NCBI GenBank assembly: GCA_964649415.1
Contig: CAZYSK010000156.1
Span: forward strand, 1-7,725
Direction: 5' to 3'
Length of the DNA stretch: 7,725 nucleotides
Source of the DNA: CAZYSK01 sp964649415
GTDB lineage: Bacteria; Chloroflexota; Anaerolineae; B4-G1
The position numbers and the translations under genes were made by a program. Shown piece by piece: positions 1 through 6,363 of the stretch (position 1 is its first letter; every line of letters begins with the position of its first letter). The notes under the pieces were generated by a model. That model worked only from the letters and a program-made list of their open reading frames with translations, was not told the DNA's origin and ran no database searches.

Positions 1-26
1 TCCGACTATCCGTGTTACTCGTGGAT

Positions 27-63
27 GGGGCCGAAAACTGCCCCCGTAAAAAAGGTGACACCT
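27..63. repeat. two small inverted repeats upstream of the propeller gene
   Basis: Two inverted repeats lie in the leader region. GGGGC at 27-31 pairs with GCCCC at 40-44 across an 8-nt loop. The second, AGGTG-A-CACCT, is at 53-63. Neither is followed by a T tract on the + strand, so they do not look like a terminator. They could be an operator, a relic of a short REP-like element, or chance. No convincing -35/-10 pair was found in the 105 bp before the gene. Confidence 0.25.
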
Positions 64-89
64 CTTGACTAACTCACCGCATTGCAGTT

Positions 90-96
90 AAGGAGG
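90..96 (+). promoter_or_regulatory. Shine-Dalgarno of the propeller lipoprotein
   Basis: AAGGAGG lies 9 nt before the ATG at 106 and is a near-perfect ribosome binding site. It decides the start: the frame is open from a TTG at 82, but that codon precedes the Shine-Dalgarno, and the signal peptide begins only at the ATG. Confidence 0.85.
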
Positions 97-105
97 AGTA
101 TTTTG

Positions 106-3048
106 ATGAAAACGAAAACATCGTTATCCCACTGCCAGATTCTAACCTTAACAGTGTCTGTCTTGACGTTGGTTTCGCTTGCTTGCGGCTTGACTGCCAG
201 CGAAACACCGATAGAAGAGCCTATCCAGGAGGTTTCTCCCACGGCAATTCCTGCTCAGTCGGAACCCGTGACTCCTGGTGAGGGAGATGATCTGATTGCG
301 TTCATTCGCCGTGGTGACATTTGCGTAATGGAGGCAGATGGGAGTAATGTCCGCTGCTTGACGGATGACGGCAGAACGCATTTGGATAGCCTGACTTGGT
401 CGCCGGATGGCAGTCAGATCGCTTTTGTGTCGGACCGCGATAGCGACGGCTGTGAAATCTACGTGATAGGGGTGGACGGAGGCGACGTTCGCCGTCTGAC
501 CCACGAGAACCATCGCAATTCGTCTCCGGCCTGGTCGCCGGACGGCAGCAGGATTGCCTTTGCATCGGATCGAGATGGTAATGACAATATCTACGTGATG
601 GAAGTAGATGGGGGTAACGTTCAGCGTTTGAGCGGGGAGAGTTACTGGAACGGTTATCCTGCCTGGTCGCCAGACAGCAATCAGATCGCCTTTGTCTCAC
701 TTCGATCTCCCAACAAACACGAAATCTGCGTGATGAATGCGCTGGATGGATCTGATCTCTACTGTCTGACGGATAGCGACGTCATGCAGAAGAACCTCAC
801 CTGGTCGCCGAACGGCTGCCAAATTGCCTTTGTATCAGATCAGAACGGCAATGATGACATCTACGTGCTAGAAGTAGATGGGGGCAACATTCGTCGCTTG
901 ACGGAAGACAGCGCGGTTGAGCGCAGTCCCACCTGGTCGCCGGATAGTAGCCGGCTTGCGTTTGCCTCGCAGAGCGATGGCGATGAAAGTATCTACGTAA
1001 TGGAAGCAGACGGGAGCCATGTGCGTCCCCTGACGGACAACAGCGATTGGGAGGGGTCCCCTGCCTGGCAGCCTGATAAGGACAAGGCGGGTACAGTTGC
1101 GGTCAATATCTCGACACCTGAACCTACACCAGAACCCAGCAAGGCTTTTGACTGTACCATCTACACCACCGCCGATGGACTGGTGGACAATCGTGTCAAC
1201 TCCATCGCCACAGCTCCCGATGGGGCATTGTGGGTTGGAACCTACAGCGGTATCTCCCGTTTCGATGGGAAAGATTGGCATACCTACACCACCGCCGATG
1301 GACTGGCGGGCAATCATGTTAACTCCATCGCCGTTTCTCCAGATGGCGTATCGTGGGCGCAAACCTTGTATGGGGTCTCCCGTTTTGATGGAGGAACTTG
1401 GACAACCATTTTTGACGATGGGTCTGTCAATTCGGTTACTGTAGCCCCCGACGGAGCTGTGTGGGTTGGTTGGATTAGGGTTGATGACGAATTAAAAAAC
1501 AATATCTCTCGCTTTGATGGTGGCGCTTGGACCCACTATTACCCCCCTGATGACCTTGAGAATATCATGTTCAAGACTATTGCGGTAGCCCTTGATGGCT
1601 CAGTGTGGGTTGCAGGCGCAGAGTTTGACGGCAGCGACCTCATTGAGCATGTTTACCGCTTCGATGGGGAAACCTGGACACCTTATACAACTGCTGATGG
1701 TCTGGCAGACGATAGCGTCGTTTCCATTGCCGCAACTCCCGACGGTGCAGTTTGGTTCGGAACCTCAAATGGGGTATCACGCTTTGACGGACAGACCTGG
1801 ACCACCTACACTGAAGCTGATGGTCTGGCAGCCAATAGTATCGCATCCCTTGCCGTAGCCCCCGATGGCGCGCTGTGGGCCGGAACCTACCAGGGCGGCA
1901 TATCCCGTTTTGATGGAGAGAGTTGGGCCACTTACACCACTGACGATGGCCTACTAGGCAATCGTATCGAGTCGATAGCTGTGGCCCCCGATGGAATGCT
2001 ATGGGCGACTGGATGGATTATTAAAAATCATGTCGATGGTCTTTATCGCTGCGCATCGGCGATTGGCGCTGTACAGCCGGTCCCTATCCCTACCCCAGAT
2101 TCATCACCCCCAACACCTGCACCCACTGCCGCCGCACCAATATTTGGCACAGTTCTCGACTGCGCGAACTACACCACCGCCGACGGCCTGGCAGACGACT
2201 ATTCCACCGCCGTCGCCGTCGCACCCGATGGCACGTTGTGGGTTGGAACGGACAAAGGCGCCTCCTATTTCGATGAGGGGAACTGGAGGACCTACACCAC
2301 TGCTGACGGTCTGGTAGACGACTGCGTTACATCCGTCGCCGTAGCTCCCAATGGCGATGTGTGGTTCGGAAGTACAAACGGCACCTCCCGTTTTGACGGT
2401 GAGACGTGGACTACCTATTCACCTATAGCCGAGGGCTTGATGACCGCCAGTAGCCAGTCCATCGCCGCAACTCCCGATGGTACGATGTGGGCTACAACTA
2501 TGGATGGCATCGCCAGCTTCAACGGAGAAAGCTGGACTGCATATACCTCTGCTGATGGCCTGAAGAGTGCCGGGATCACACTCATCGCCGTGGCTCCCGA
2601 TGGTGCGGTATGGGCCGTAGCCAATGGCCCTCGCAACTATGTTGACCACTTTGATGGGCAGGCATGGAACCCTTATCCCTTTGTCGAGGACCTGGATGAT
2701 TTGTGGATCAATGCTATCGCTGCAACTCCCGATGGCGCACTGTGGTTGGCAACCCAGTTGGGTGCCCTCCATTTTGACGGAACGAATTGGGAAATCTATA
2801 CAGCGAAAGAGGGTCTGGTAGATAGTGACGTTCGATCCATCACCGTGGCCCCTGATGGCGCGCTGTGGTTTGGCACCAGAGCAGGCAGTACCGGAGCGGG
2901 CATCACCCGCTTCGATGGAGAAAACTGGACCAGCTACATCACCGCCGATGGTTTGCCCGGTGGCGGCATTGACTTCATCACTGTAGCCCCAGACGGTACA
3001 CTGTGGATAGCTTACCCCGGTGGGGTCTCTCGCTGTACGACACAATAG
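106..3048 (+). CDS. Triple beta-propeller lipoprotein (TolB/PD40 plus two Reg_prop propellers)
   Basis: A 980-residue protein, probably anchored on the outer face of the membrane. Residues 1-27 are a signal peptide ending in the lipobox-like SLAC, with Cys27 the likely lipidated residue; Ser at -3 is not ideal. Residues about 63-327 hold six PD40/TolB-type blades with repeated WSPDG and IAF(V/A)S motifs. A Pro/Glu/Thr linker follows. Residues 350-649 hold seven blades of the Reg_prop type (motif YTTADGL...PDGxLWVGT...SRFDGxxW). A second Pro-rich linker leads to seven more blades at 686-977. Each seven-blade unit starts with an Asp-Cys pair (Cys350, Cys686) and ends with an Arg-Cys pair (Cys649, Cys977), which could close the ring by a disulphide. 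Reg_prop repeats normally form the sensor of hybrid two-component kinases, but no transmembrane, kinase or effector domain follows here. A binding or scaffold role is an inference; the ligand is unknown. The ATG at 106 was chosen for its Shine-Dalgarno. Confidence 0.9.
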   Translation: MKTKTSLSHCQILTLTVSVLTLVSLACGLTASETPIEEPIQEVSPTAIPAQSEPVTPGEGDDLIAFIRRGDICVMEADGSNVRCLTDDGRTHLDSLTWSPDGSQIAFVSDRDSDGCEIYVIGVDGGDVRRLTHENHRNSSPAWSPDGSRIAFASDRDGNDNIYVMEVDGGNVQRLSGESYWNGYPAWSPDSNQIAFVSLRSPNKHEICVMNALDGSDLYCLTDSDVMQKNLTWSPNGCQIAFVSDQNGNDDIYVLEVDGGNIRRLTEDSAVERSPTWSPDSSRLAFASQSDGDESIYVMEADGSHVRPLTDNSDWEGSPAWQPDKDKAGTVAVNISTPEPTPEPSKAFDCTIYTTADGLVDNRVNSIATAPDGALWVGTYSGISRFDGKDWHTYTTADGLAGNHVNSIAVSPDGVSWAQTLYGVSRFDGGTWTTIFDDGSVNSVTVAPDGAVWVGWIRVDDELKNNISRFDGGAWTHYYPPDDLENIMFKTIAVALDGSVWVAGAEFDGSDLIEHVYRFDGETWTPYTTADGLADDSVVSIAATPDGAVWFGTSNGVSRFDGQTWTTYTEADGLAANSIASLAVAPDGALWAGTYQGGISRFDGESWATYTTDDGLLGNRIESIAVAPDGMLWATGWIIKNHVDGLYRCASAIGAVQPVPIPTPDSSPPTPAPTAAAPIFGTVLDCANYTTADGLADDYSTAVAVAPDGTLWVGTDKGASYFDEGNWRTYTTADGLVDDCVTSVAVAPNGDVWFGSTNGTSRFDGETWTTYSPIAEGLMTASSQSIAATPDGTMWATTMDGIASFNGESWTAYTSADGLKSAGITLIAVAPDGAVWAVANGPRNYVDHFDGQAWNPYPFVEDLDDLWINAIAATPDGALWLATQLGALHFDGTNWEIYTAKEGLVDSDVRSITVAPDGALWFGTRAGSTGAGITRFDGENWTSYITADGLPGGGIDFITVAPDGTLWIAYPGGVSRCTTQ
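1161..1306 (+). repeat. Identical 23-bp segments in adjacent propeller blades
   Basis: The stretch at 1161-1183, encoding YTTADGL, recurs exactly at 1284-1306, a spacing of 123 bp or 41 codons, which is one blade. Similar but diverged copies recur around 2169 and 2292. Identity at third codon positions suggests recent duplication or gene conversion between blades, not only protein-level selection. Confidence 0.7.
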
Positions 3049-3113
3049 CCTGCACAACCGCTTTTTCTCACAATAGCTAACCAGGAGAGGTAGTTCTTAC
3101 ATATGGGGAAGCC

Positions 3114-3242
3114 ACCCAACAACGGGTTGCAGCCGACCGCGCTACGCGCGCGCAAATCGGCGGCCAAACGCGCATCGTGGTTGGTCTGGTGGCAAAGGCA
3201 CTCACCCCGAATCCGCGCGGCGGCTGAACGCAACCGTTGGGC
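3114..3242 (+). other. attC recombination site 1 (129 bp)
   Basis: R'' box ACCCAAC is at 3114-3120 and R' box GTTGGGC at 3236-3242. The inner arms pair: the 5' arm has GGTTGC and CAGCCGaCCGCGC, while the reverse complement of the 3' arm reads GGTTGC then CAGCCG-CCGCGC. The extra A in the 5' arm is the kind of unpaired (extrahelical) base that orients attC sites. The long central part is a variable loop region, as in VCR-sized sites. Confidence 0.8.
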
Positions 3243-3297
3243 CGCTTCCAAGAGTTCGCCCATATGGGAAGTCAGTCCTTGAGGAGCAATATCCACT

Positions 3298-3417
3298 ATG
3301 GATGATCGATTCTTTAAGCGGCCTATCCTCAATTCTCCATACGAATGCCCCACACGACATTGGGAACTGGGCGATGATGGCCAGCCCACGCAACGAATCA
3401 TGGAACGCCGCCACTGA
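3298..3417 (+). pseudogene. N-terminal fragment of a type III-like restriction endonuclease (res subunit)
   Basis: A 39-residue frame begins at ATG 3298 after a GAGGAG at 3281-3286. It reads FFKRPILNSPYE, then RHWEL, then GQPTQRIMERR, which I recognise as the extreme N-terminus of the BPTD_3080-like family of type III restriction endonuclease subunits. Those proteins are usually around a thousand residues, with helicase and nuclease domains that are all absent here. Homology stops at the TGA at 3415, where the family would continue toward a Pro/Lys-rich ITPIPKP-like segment. No functional enzyme can result. The fragment sits alone in a 298-bp cassette between attC1 and attC2, so it may have been trapped there by an attC-proximal rearrangement. 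On the opposite strand the frame from GTG 3495 is also open and its first ~27 residues look protein-like, so a reverse-oriented cassette gene start is an alternative for the 3' half of this unit. Recognition is from memory of the family, not a search. Confidence 0.7.
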
Positions 3418-3474
3418 GGTGTGATCCACAACATTTGACAATATCTCTGCCAGGTTGTAGATTCGTTGCTGGGA

Positions 3475-3540
3475 AGATAACAAATGCGTGCACACGAACG
3501 CGCCTTGCGGGTTAGTCGCCGGTGACGCTAACCGTTAGGC
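3475..3540 (+). other. attC recombination site 2 (66 bp, imperfect R'')
   Basis: R' box GTTAGGC is at 3534-3540. The best R'' is AGATAAC at 3475-3481, which departs from RYYYAAC at two positions. The arms pair as GCGTgCAC (3486-3493) with GTGACGC (3522-3528), leaving one unpaired G. It is the weakest of the four sites, but it is placed exactly where the CPBP cassette should begin. Confidence 0.6.
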
Positions 3541-3550
3541 CGCAGAGAAT

Positions 3551-3556
3551 AGGGGA
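3551..3556 (+). promoter_or_regulatory. Shine-Dalgarno of the CPBP protease gene
   Basis: AGGGGA lies 7 nt before ATG 3564 and only 10 nt after the R' box of attC2. It favours this ATG over the GTG at 3522, which lies inside the attC site. Confidence 0.7.
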
Positions 3557-3563
3557 TTCTATT

Positions 3564-4394
3564 ATGACAAGAAAACTCATTCCCTTCTTGGTGCTTACTT
3601 TTGGTTTGACTTGGGGTATAGCAACGCTCCTCATTCTGTTCCCTGATCAGATGATGGCCCTCTTTGGCGAGTTGTCAATGGGCAATCCTTTGTTCATCCT
3701 CGCCGTGTACGCGCCCGGCTTTGCTGGCGCGTTGTTGGTATGGCAAACGTATGGGCTAAAGGGCTTGGGCAGTTTCTTTCGACGACTGACCTTGTGGCGC
3801 GGTTCCTGGTGGGGATGGTTGTTCACGATTCTCGGCATTCCCGCCATTATGTACGTTGGGGCTGCGTTGGTGGGTACAATTGGTGAGCCGTTCCCCTTCT
3901 CCCCTTGGTATCAGGTGTTTCCGGCACTGGCGCTGGCCTTGTTTCTCGGCCCGATTGAAGAGTTTGGCTGGCGTGGATTCGCCCTACCATTGCTGCAACG
4001 TCGATTTGTGCCCTTCTGGGCGGGCTTGATCCTTGGTGTCATTTGGATGATTTGGCATATTCCCGCTTTCTTGATAGGCGGAACCCCCCAGAGCGCCTGG
4101 TCATTTGCTCCTTACTTTGTTGGCGGTGTCGCGGCGTCCCTTATTCTGACCGCTTTGTTTAACGATTTTCGCGGCAGTTTGCTCATTGCTGCTTTGTTCC
4201 ATTTCCAGTTGAATAACCCTATCTGGCCTGATGCGCAGCCCTGGGACAATTTTCTCTTGGCTTGCGTTGCGGTTGCCATCGTCTGGTTTAACCGGCGCAC
4301 GATGTTTCAACGCAATTCGGGCATTACAGACATTCTTATGCCGGGTCAAGAAGATATTTCTCCCTCATCAGAACCCTTTGAGGCAAGTGAGTAG
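3564..4394 (+). CDS. CPBP family intramembrane glutamic endopeptidase (Abi, PF02517)
   Basis: A 276-residue polytopic membrane protein with about seven or eight hydrophobic segments. It carries the three signature motifs of the CPBP (CAAX protease and bacteriocin-processing) family: EEFGWR at 132-137 (Glu132, Glu133, Arg137), WMIWH at 161-165 (His165), and LFHFQLNN at 211-218 (His213, Asn217). All expected active-site residues are present, so the enzyme is probably active as an intramembrane protease, as shown for Rce1. Bacterial members process prenylated or peptide substrates, give bacteriocin self-immunity, or have no known substrate; nothing here identifies one. The C-terminal tail after about residue 245 is hydrophilic and acidic. 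The gene fills one cassette: the start is 23 bp after attC2 and the stop is 2 bp before attC3. No promoter was recognised, so transcription may come from upstream or from inside the attC region. Confidence 0.88.
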   Translation: MTRKLIPFLVLTFGLTWGIATLLILFPDQMMALFGELSMGNPLFILAVYAPGFAGALLVWQTYGLKGLGSFFRRLTLWRGSWWGWLFTILGIPAIMYVGAALVGTIGEPFPFSPWYQVFPALALALFLGPIEEFGWRGFALPLLQRRFVPFWAGLILGVIWMIWHIPAFLIGGTPQSAWSFAPYFVGGVAASLILTALFNDFRGSLLIAALFHFQLNNPIWPDAQPWDNFLLACVAVAIVWFNRRTMFQRNSGITDILMPGQEDISPSSEPFEASE

Positions 4395-4396
4395 CG

Positions 4397-4527
4397 GCTT
4401 AACAAGGGCGTCAACCCGACCGCGCTGGTGCGCGTGTGCTCGGTGGTGAACCACGTTTGGGGGCCGGATTTCTCGCCGGGGTGCGCGCCACGTAGCCGTG
4501 CGGCGGGTTACGCCCCGGGCGTTAGGC
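4397..4527 (+). other. attC recombination site 3 (131 bp)
   Basis: R'' box GCTTAAC is at 4397-4403 and R' box GTTAGGC at 4521-4527. The 5' arm reads GGGCGTcAACCCGaCCGC, while the reverse complement of the 3' arm reads GGGCGT-AACCCG-CCGC. This is an almost perfect pairing with two extrahelical bases, one an A in the same place as in sites 1 and 4. It begins 2 bp after the protease stop codon. Confidence 0.85.
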
Positions 4528-4573
4528 AGCCAGAAACCGAGTTTATTTGTGGGATGATCGAAATCACTTTAGC

Positions 4574-4581
4574 AAAGGGGG
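4574..4581 (+). promoter_or_regulatory. Shine-Dalgarno of the ACT-domain gene
   Basis: AAAGGGGG ends 5 nt before ATG 4587. It supports that start over the in-frame ATG at 4554, which has no Shine-Dalgarno, and over the ATG at 4428, which lies inside attC3. Confidence 0.65.
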
Positions 4582-4586
4582 AAGTC

Positions 4587-5000
4587 ATGACACTGCAATA
4601 TAGGAAAGTTGAATACTACAACATAAGCGTTCAAGGTCATATTGCCGAAGGCTCGAGATTACTTACTACAATTGCAGATGCTGGTGTTGACTTTCTGGCT
4701 TTCAAAGCAATTCCTCTTGAACAAAATCGCACTCAGTTTACTCTCTTTCCCGTAGATGGCTCCCAGATGACTGCCGGGGCTGTAGAGGCGGGATTGGAAT
4801 TGGATGGCCCTTACTCCGCGGTAATAGTCACAGGTGATGAAAAACCGGGAGCTTTGGCTGAAATCTATAGGAAGTTGTCTCAAGCAGGTATCCAAGTTGA
4901 AGAATCAAGCGGAATTGCCCACGTAAACGGAGGTTATGGAGTTGTCCTTTACCTCAAGCGAGAAGACTGCGACAAAGCTGTGGCAGCCTTAGGTAAGTAG
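4587..5000 (+). CDS. Tandem ACT-domain protein
   Basis: A soluble protein of 137 residues that reads as two ACT-like modules. The first, about residues 6-65, starts with VEYYNISVQG and has the pattern of a beta strand, then a helix (GSRLLTTIADAGVDFLAF), then a strand with TQFTLFP. The second, about residues 75-135, contains GPYSAVIVTGDEKPGALAEI, the classic ACT ligand-loop pattern with a Gly at the strand-helix turn, followed by IYRKLSQAGI and a Gly-rich hairpin. It has no catalytic domain, so it resembles the small stand-alone ACT proteins thought to sense amino acids or other small molecules. A regulatory role is inferred and the ligand is unknown. It is the first gene after attC3, 59 bp from the R' box, but no attC directly follows it. 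Confidence 0.8.
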   Translation: MTLQYRKVEYYNISVQGHIAEGSRLLTTIADAGVDFLAFKAIPLEQNRTQFTLFPVDGSQMTAGAVEAGLELDGPYSAVIVTGDEKPGALAEIYRKLSQAGIQVEESSGIAHVNGGYGVVLYLKREDCDKAVAALGK

Positions 5001-5299
5001 AGCCGTTTTGTCTTTCAGCCTTTTGACCAGACAGGTCGGATGATAGACTACAATAACATCAATGAGCCTTAGGAGACCTCTGATCCCCCCGTTCTTTGGG
5101 GACTTGCGCTTTGACAACGCAATAGCCGATCAAGCTGACATCTGGCAGAAGCAAGAGCGGGATTCGCCGCCGCTGCAGGGGCCGTTCTGAGCCGGCCCTC
5201 GCTCGTTCCCAACTCCCTCGGAGGCTGAGCCCGATCTCTTGGCTGTATCGTCCTGGTGCCGACGCCATCTGGCAGGGGCTCAGGCTGGCCAGGACTATA

Positions 5300-5324
5300 C
5301 CCAAGTCCACATTCTGAACTTGGG
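5300..5324. repeat. Perfect 7-bp inverted repeat upstream of the YdjM-like gene
   Basis: CCCAAGT at 5300-5306 pairs with ACTTGGG at 5318-5324 across an 11-nt loop. No T run follows, so an operator or leader hairpin for the gene starting at 5364 is possible. Chance is also possible at this length. Confidence 0.35.
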
Positions 5325-5348
5325 CGAGCTTGAACAACCGTTTCAATC

Positions 5349-5355
5349 AGGAGAG
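5349..5355 (+). promoter_or_regulatory. Shine-Dalgarno of the YdjM-like gene
   Basis: AGGAGAG ends 8 nt before ATG 5364. Confidence 0.7.
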
Positions 5356-5363
5356 TATATCTT

Positions 5364-5873
5364 ATGGAGCCATTAGCACACGCCTCAATCGGGTTGATGG
5401 CAAAGCCCATCGCCCCCAAGGCGCCACTCTGGGCCCTCTTAGCAGCTACTCAAGTACCCGATCTGTTGTACTTTGGGTTTAGCGCCGCTGGCATCGAAAA
5501 CCCCGGTGTCTCCACCATGGATTTCAATCAGGGACTCGAGATTTCGAGCCCGCCATTTTACCCCTGGTCACATGGGTTATTTATGTGCATTGTCTGGTCG
5601 GTCGTGGTTGCAGCGATATCTTTCCTCCTCTGTCGAGACCGCCGAACGAGCCTCATCATCGGAGCCATGGTCTTTAGCCACTGGGTGCTAGATTTCATCG
5701 TGTATTCCACACTCCCTCTCTTTTTCGATAACTCGCAGCTGGTCGGACTCGGTCTCTTAAATTCGGGGCCTGGTGTTGTTGTCAGCATCATTCTAGAGAT
5801 CAGCCTGATCGCCGGAGGAATCGCTATCTATTTCGTAACAAGAAAGCAAACGACCATATCGACGTGTGAATAG
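5364..5873 (+). CDS. YdjM-like membrane protein (predicted metal-dependent hydrolase family, PF04307-type)
   Basis: A 169-residue integral membrane protein with about four hydrophobic segments (roughly residues 22-40, 70-90, 96-116 and 137-158). It carries the spaced His/Asp residues typical of the YdjM/YfhO-like membrane-bound hydrolase family: an N-terminal HAS with His6, VPDLLYF with Asp33, PWSHGL with His70, and SHWVLDF with His106 and Asp110. Those residues are presumed to bind metal; in E. coli YdjM is SOS-regulated, but the reaction is not established. The family is recognised from its motif pattern, not a search. The gene has a clear Shine-Dalgarno and ends 20 bp before the epimerase remnant, so the two were probably co-transcribed. 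It lies in the third cassette unit, an unusually large one. Confidence 0.72.
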   Translation: MEPLAHASIGLMAKPIAPKAPLWALLAATQVPDLLYFGFSAAGIENPGVSTMDFNQGLEISSPPFYPWSHGLFMCIVWSVVVAAISFLLCRDRRTSLIIGAMVFSHWVLDFIVYSTLPLFFDNSQLVGLGLLNSGPGVVVSIILEISLIAGGIAIYFVTRKQTTISTCE

Positions 5874-5893
5874 AAAGGGAGAAAGTCATCGTC

Positions 5894-6351
5894 ATGAGAA
5901 TCCTGGTTACTGGTAGCAGCGGGCATCTCGGCGAAGGTTTGGTTCGCACCTTGCGCAACAGAACACACGAAGTCATAGGTCTCGACCGAAAGGCGGGTTC
6001 CTTTACCGACAGCGTGGGAACCATTACCGACCGCAACTTCGTGCGTGATCGTGTACGCGGCGTGAACGCCATCATTCACACTGCGACGCGCCACAAGTAG
6101 TGGAACGGCGAGTTCCGCAGTACGCGGATGAGTACACTCGTCGCGGTTGGAAAATGCTTCCGGGCATCGAGCGCGTGTACGTAAACGAGCGCGCACGGAA
6201 AGAACTTGGTTGGCAGCCCAAATACGACTTCCGGCAAATCATCGATTTGCTCAAAGCGGGAAAGGACCCTTTCAGCCCTTTGGCGCGTGTGGTCGGGTCA
6301 AAGGGGTACCACGATCGTGAGTTTGCGGATGGCCCATATCCAGTGTCTTAG
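5894..6351 (+). pseudogene. NAD-dependent epimerase/dehydratase, internally deleted and frameshifted
   Basis: Two pieces of one short-chain dehydrogenase-type epimerase are joined out of frame. The N-terminal piece (ATG 5894 to TAG 6098-6100) has the Rossmann motif TGSSGHLG with Gly7, Gly10 and Gly13, an Asp31 that would bind the NAD ribose, and NAIIHTA before the stop. The C-terminal piece, in the next frame, runs from about 6085 to the TAG at 6349-6351 and reads DAPQVVERRVPQYADEY, then the family's VYVNERARKELGWQPKYDF and VGSKGYH. The middle of the protein, including the YxxxK active site, is missing; from the usual family length of roughly 300 residues about 140-150 are lost. Both frames still match the family across 6085-6097, so the junction lies in a short sequence shared by the two ends. 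The gene cannot make an active enzyme. It ends 12 bp before attC4. Confidence 0.85.
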
Positions 6352-6363
6352 AGACCCAATCAG

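Larger units (their letters stand above)
5001..5363. other. Gene-free stretch between the ACT and YdjM-like genes
   Basis: No convincing gene, attC box pair or terminator with a T tract is visible in these 363 bp. Three inverted repeats occur: TCCCC/GGGGA around 5084-5101, GGGCCG/CGGCCC around 5175-5200, and a perfect 7-bp stem CCCAAGT/ACTTGGG at 5300-5324 just upstream of the next gene. The + frame from 5065 is open to 5363 with a single TGA, and the 10-mer CATCTGGCAG occurs twice, near 5130 and 5267. The region may be a decayed gene or insertion remnant, but I recognise no family. Confidence 0.5.

Noticed and set aside
65..93. TTGACT at 65-70 and TTAAGG at 88-93 as a -35/-10 promoter
   Set aside because: The spacing is 17 bp, but the -10 would overlap the Shine-Dalgarno, so the transcript would start after it and lose it.
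3052..3080. T run at 3061-3066 as a terminator for the propeller gene
   Set aside because: No stem precedes the T run, so it lacks the structure of an intrinsic terminator.
3103..3282. A 59-codon + frame starting at ATG 3103 after an AGGAGAGG
   Set aside because: It runs through the whole of attC1, its composition (Arg/Ala/Trp-rich) follows the palindrome and not a protein, and the Shine-Dalgarno spacing is long.
3522..3563. N-terminal extension of the CPBP frame to GTG 3522
   Set aside because: It overlaps the R' box of attC2, while ATG 3564 has a well-placed Shine-Dalgarno and begins the first membrane segment.
4428..4586. N-terminal extension of the ACT-domain frame to ATG 4428
   Set aside because: The extension is coded by attC3 and has no Shine-Dalgarno; the ATG at 4587 has one, and the ACT fold starts there.
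5059..5419. Minus-strand frames over the gap, one with a stretch LLLLPDVSLIGY that recalls DUF4260
   Set aside because: The likeness is a dozen hydrophobic residues only, no start signal fits, and one frame runs into the start of the YdjM-like gene.
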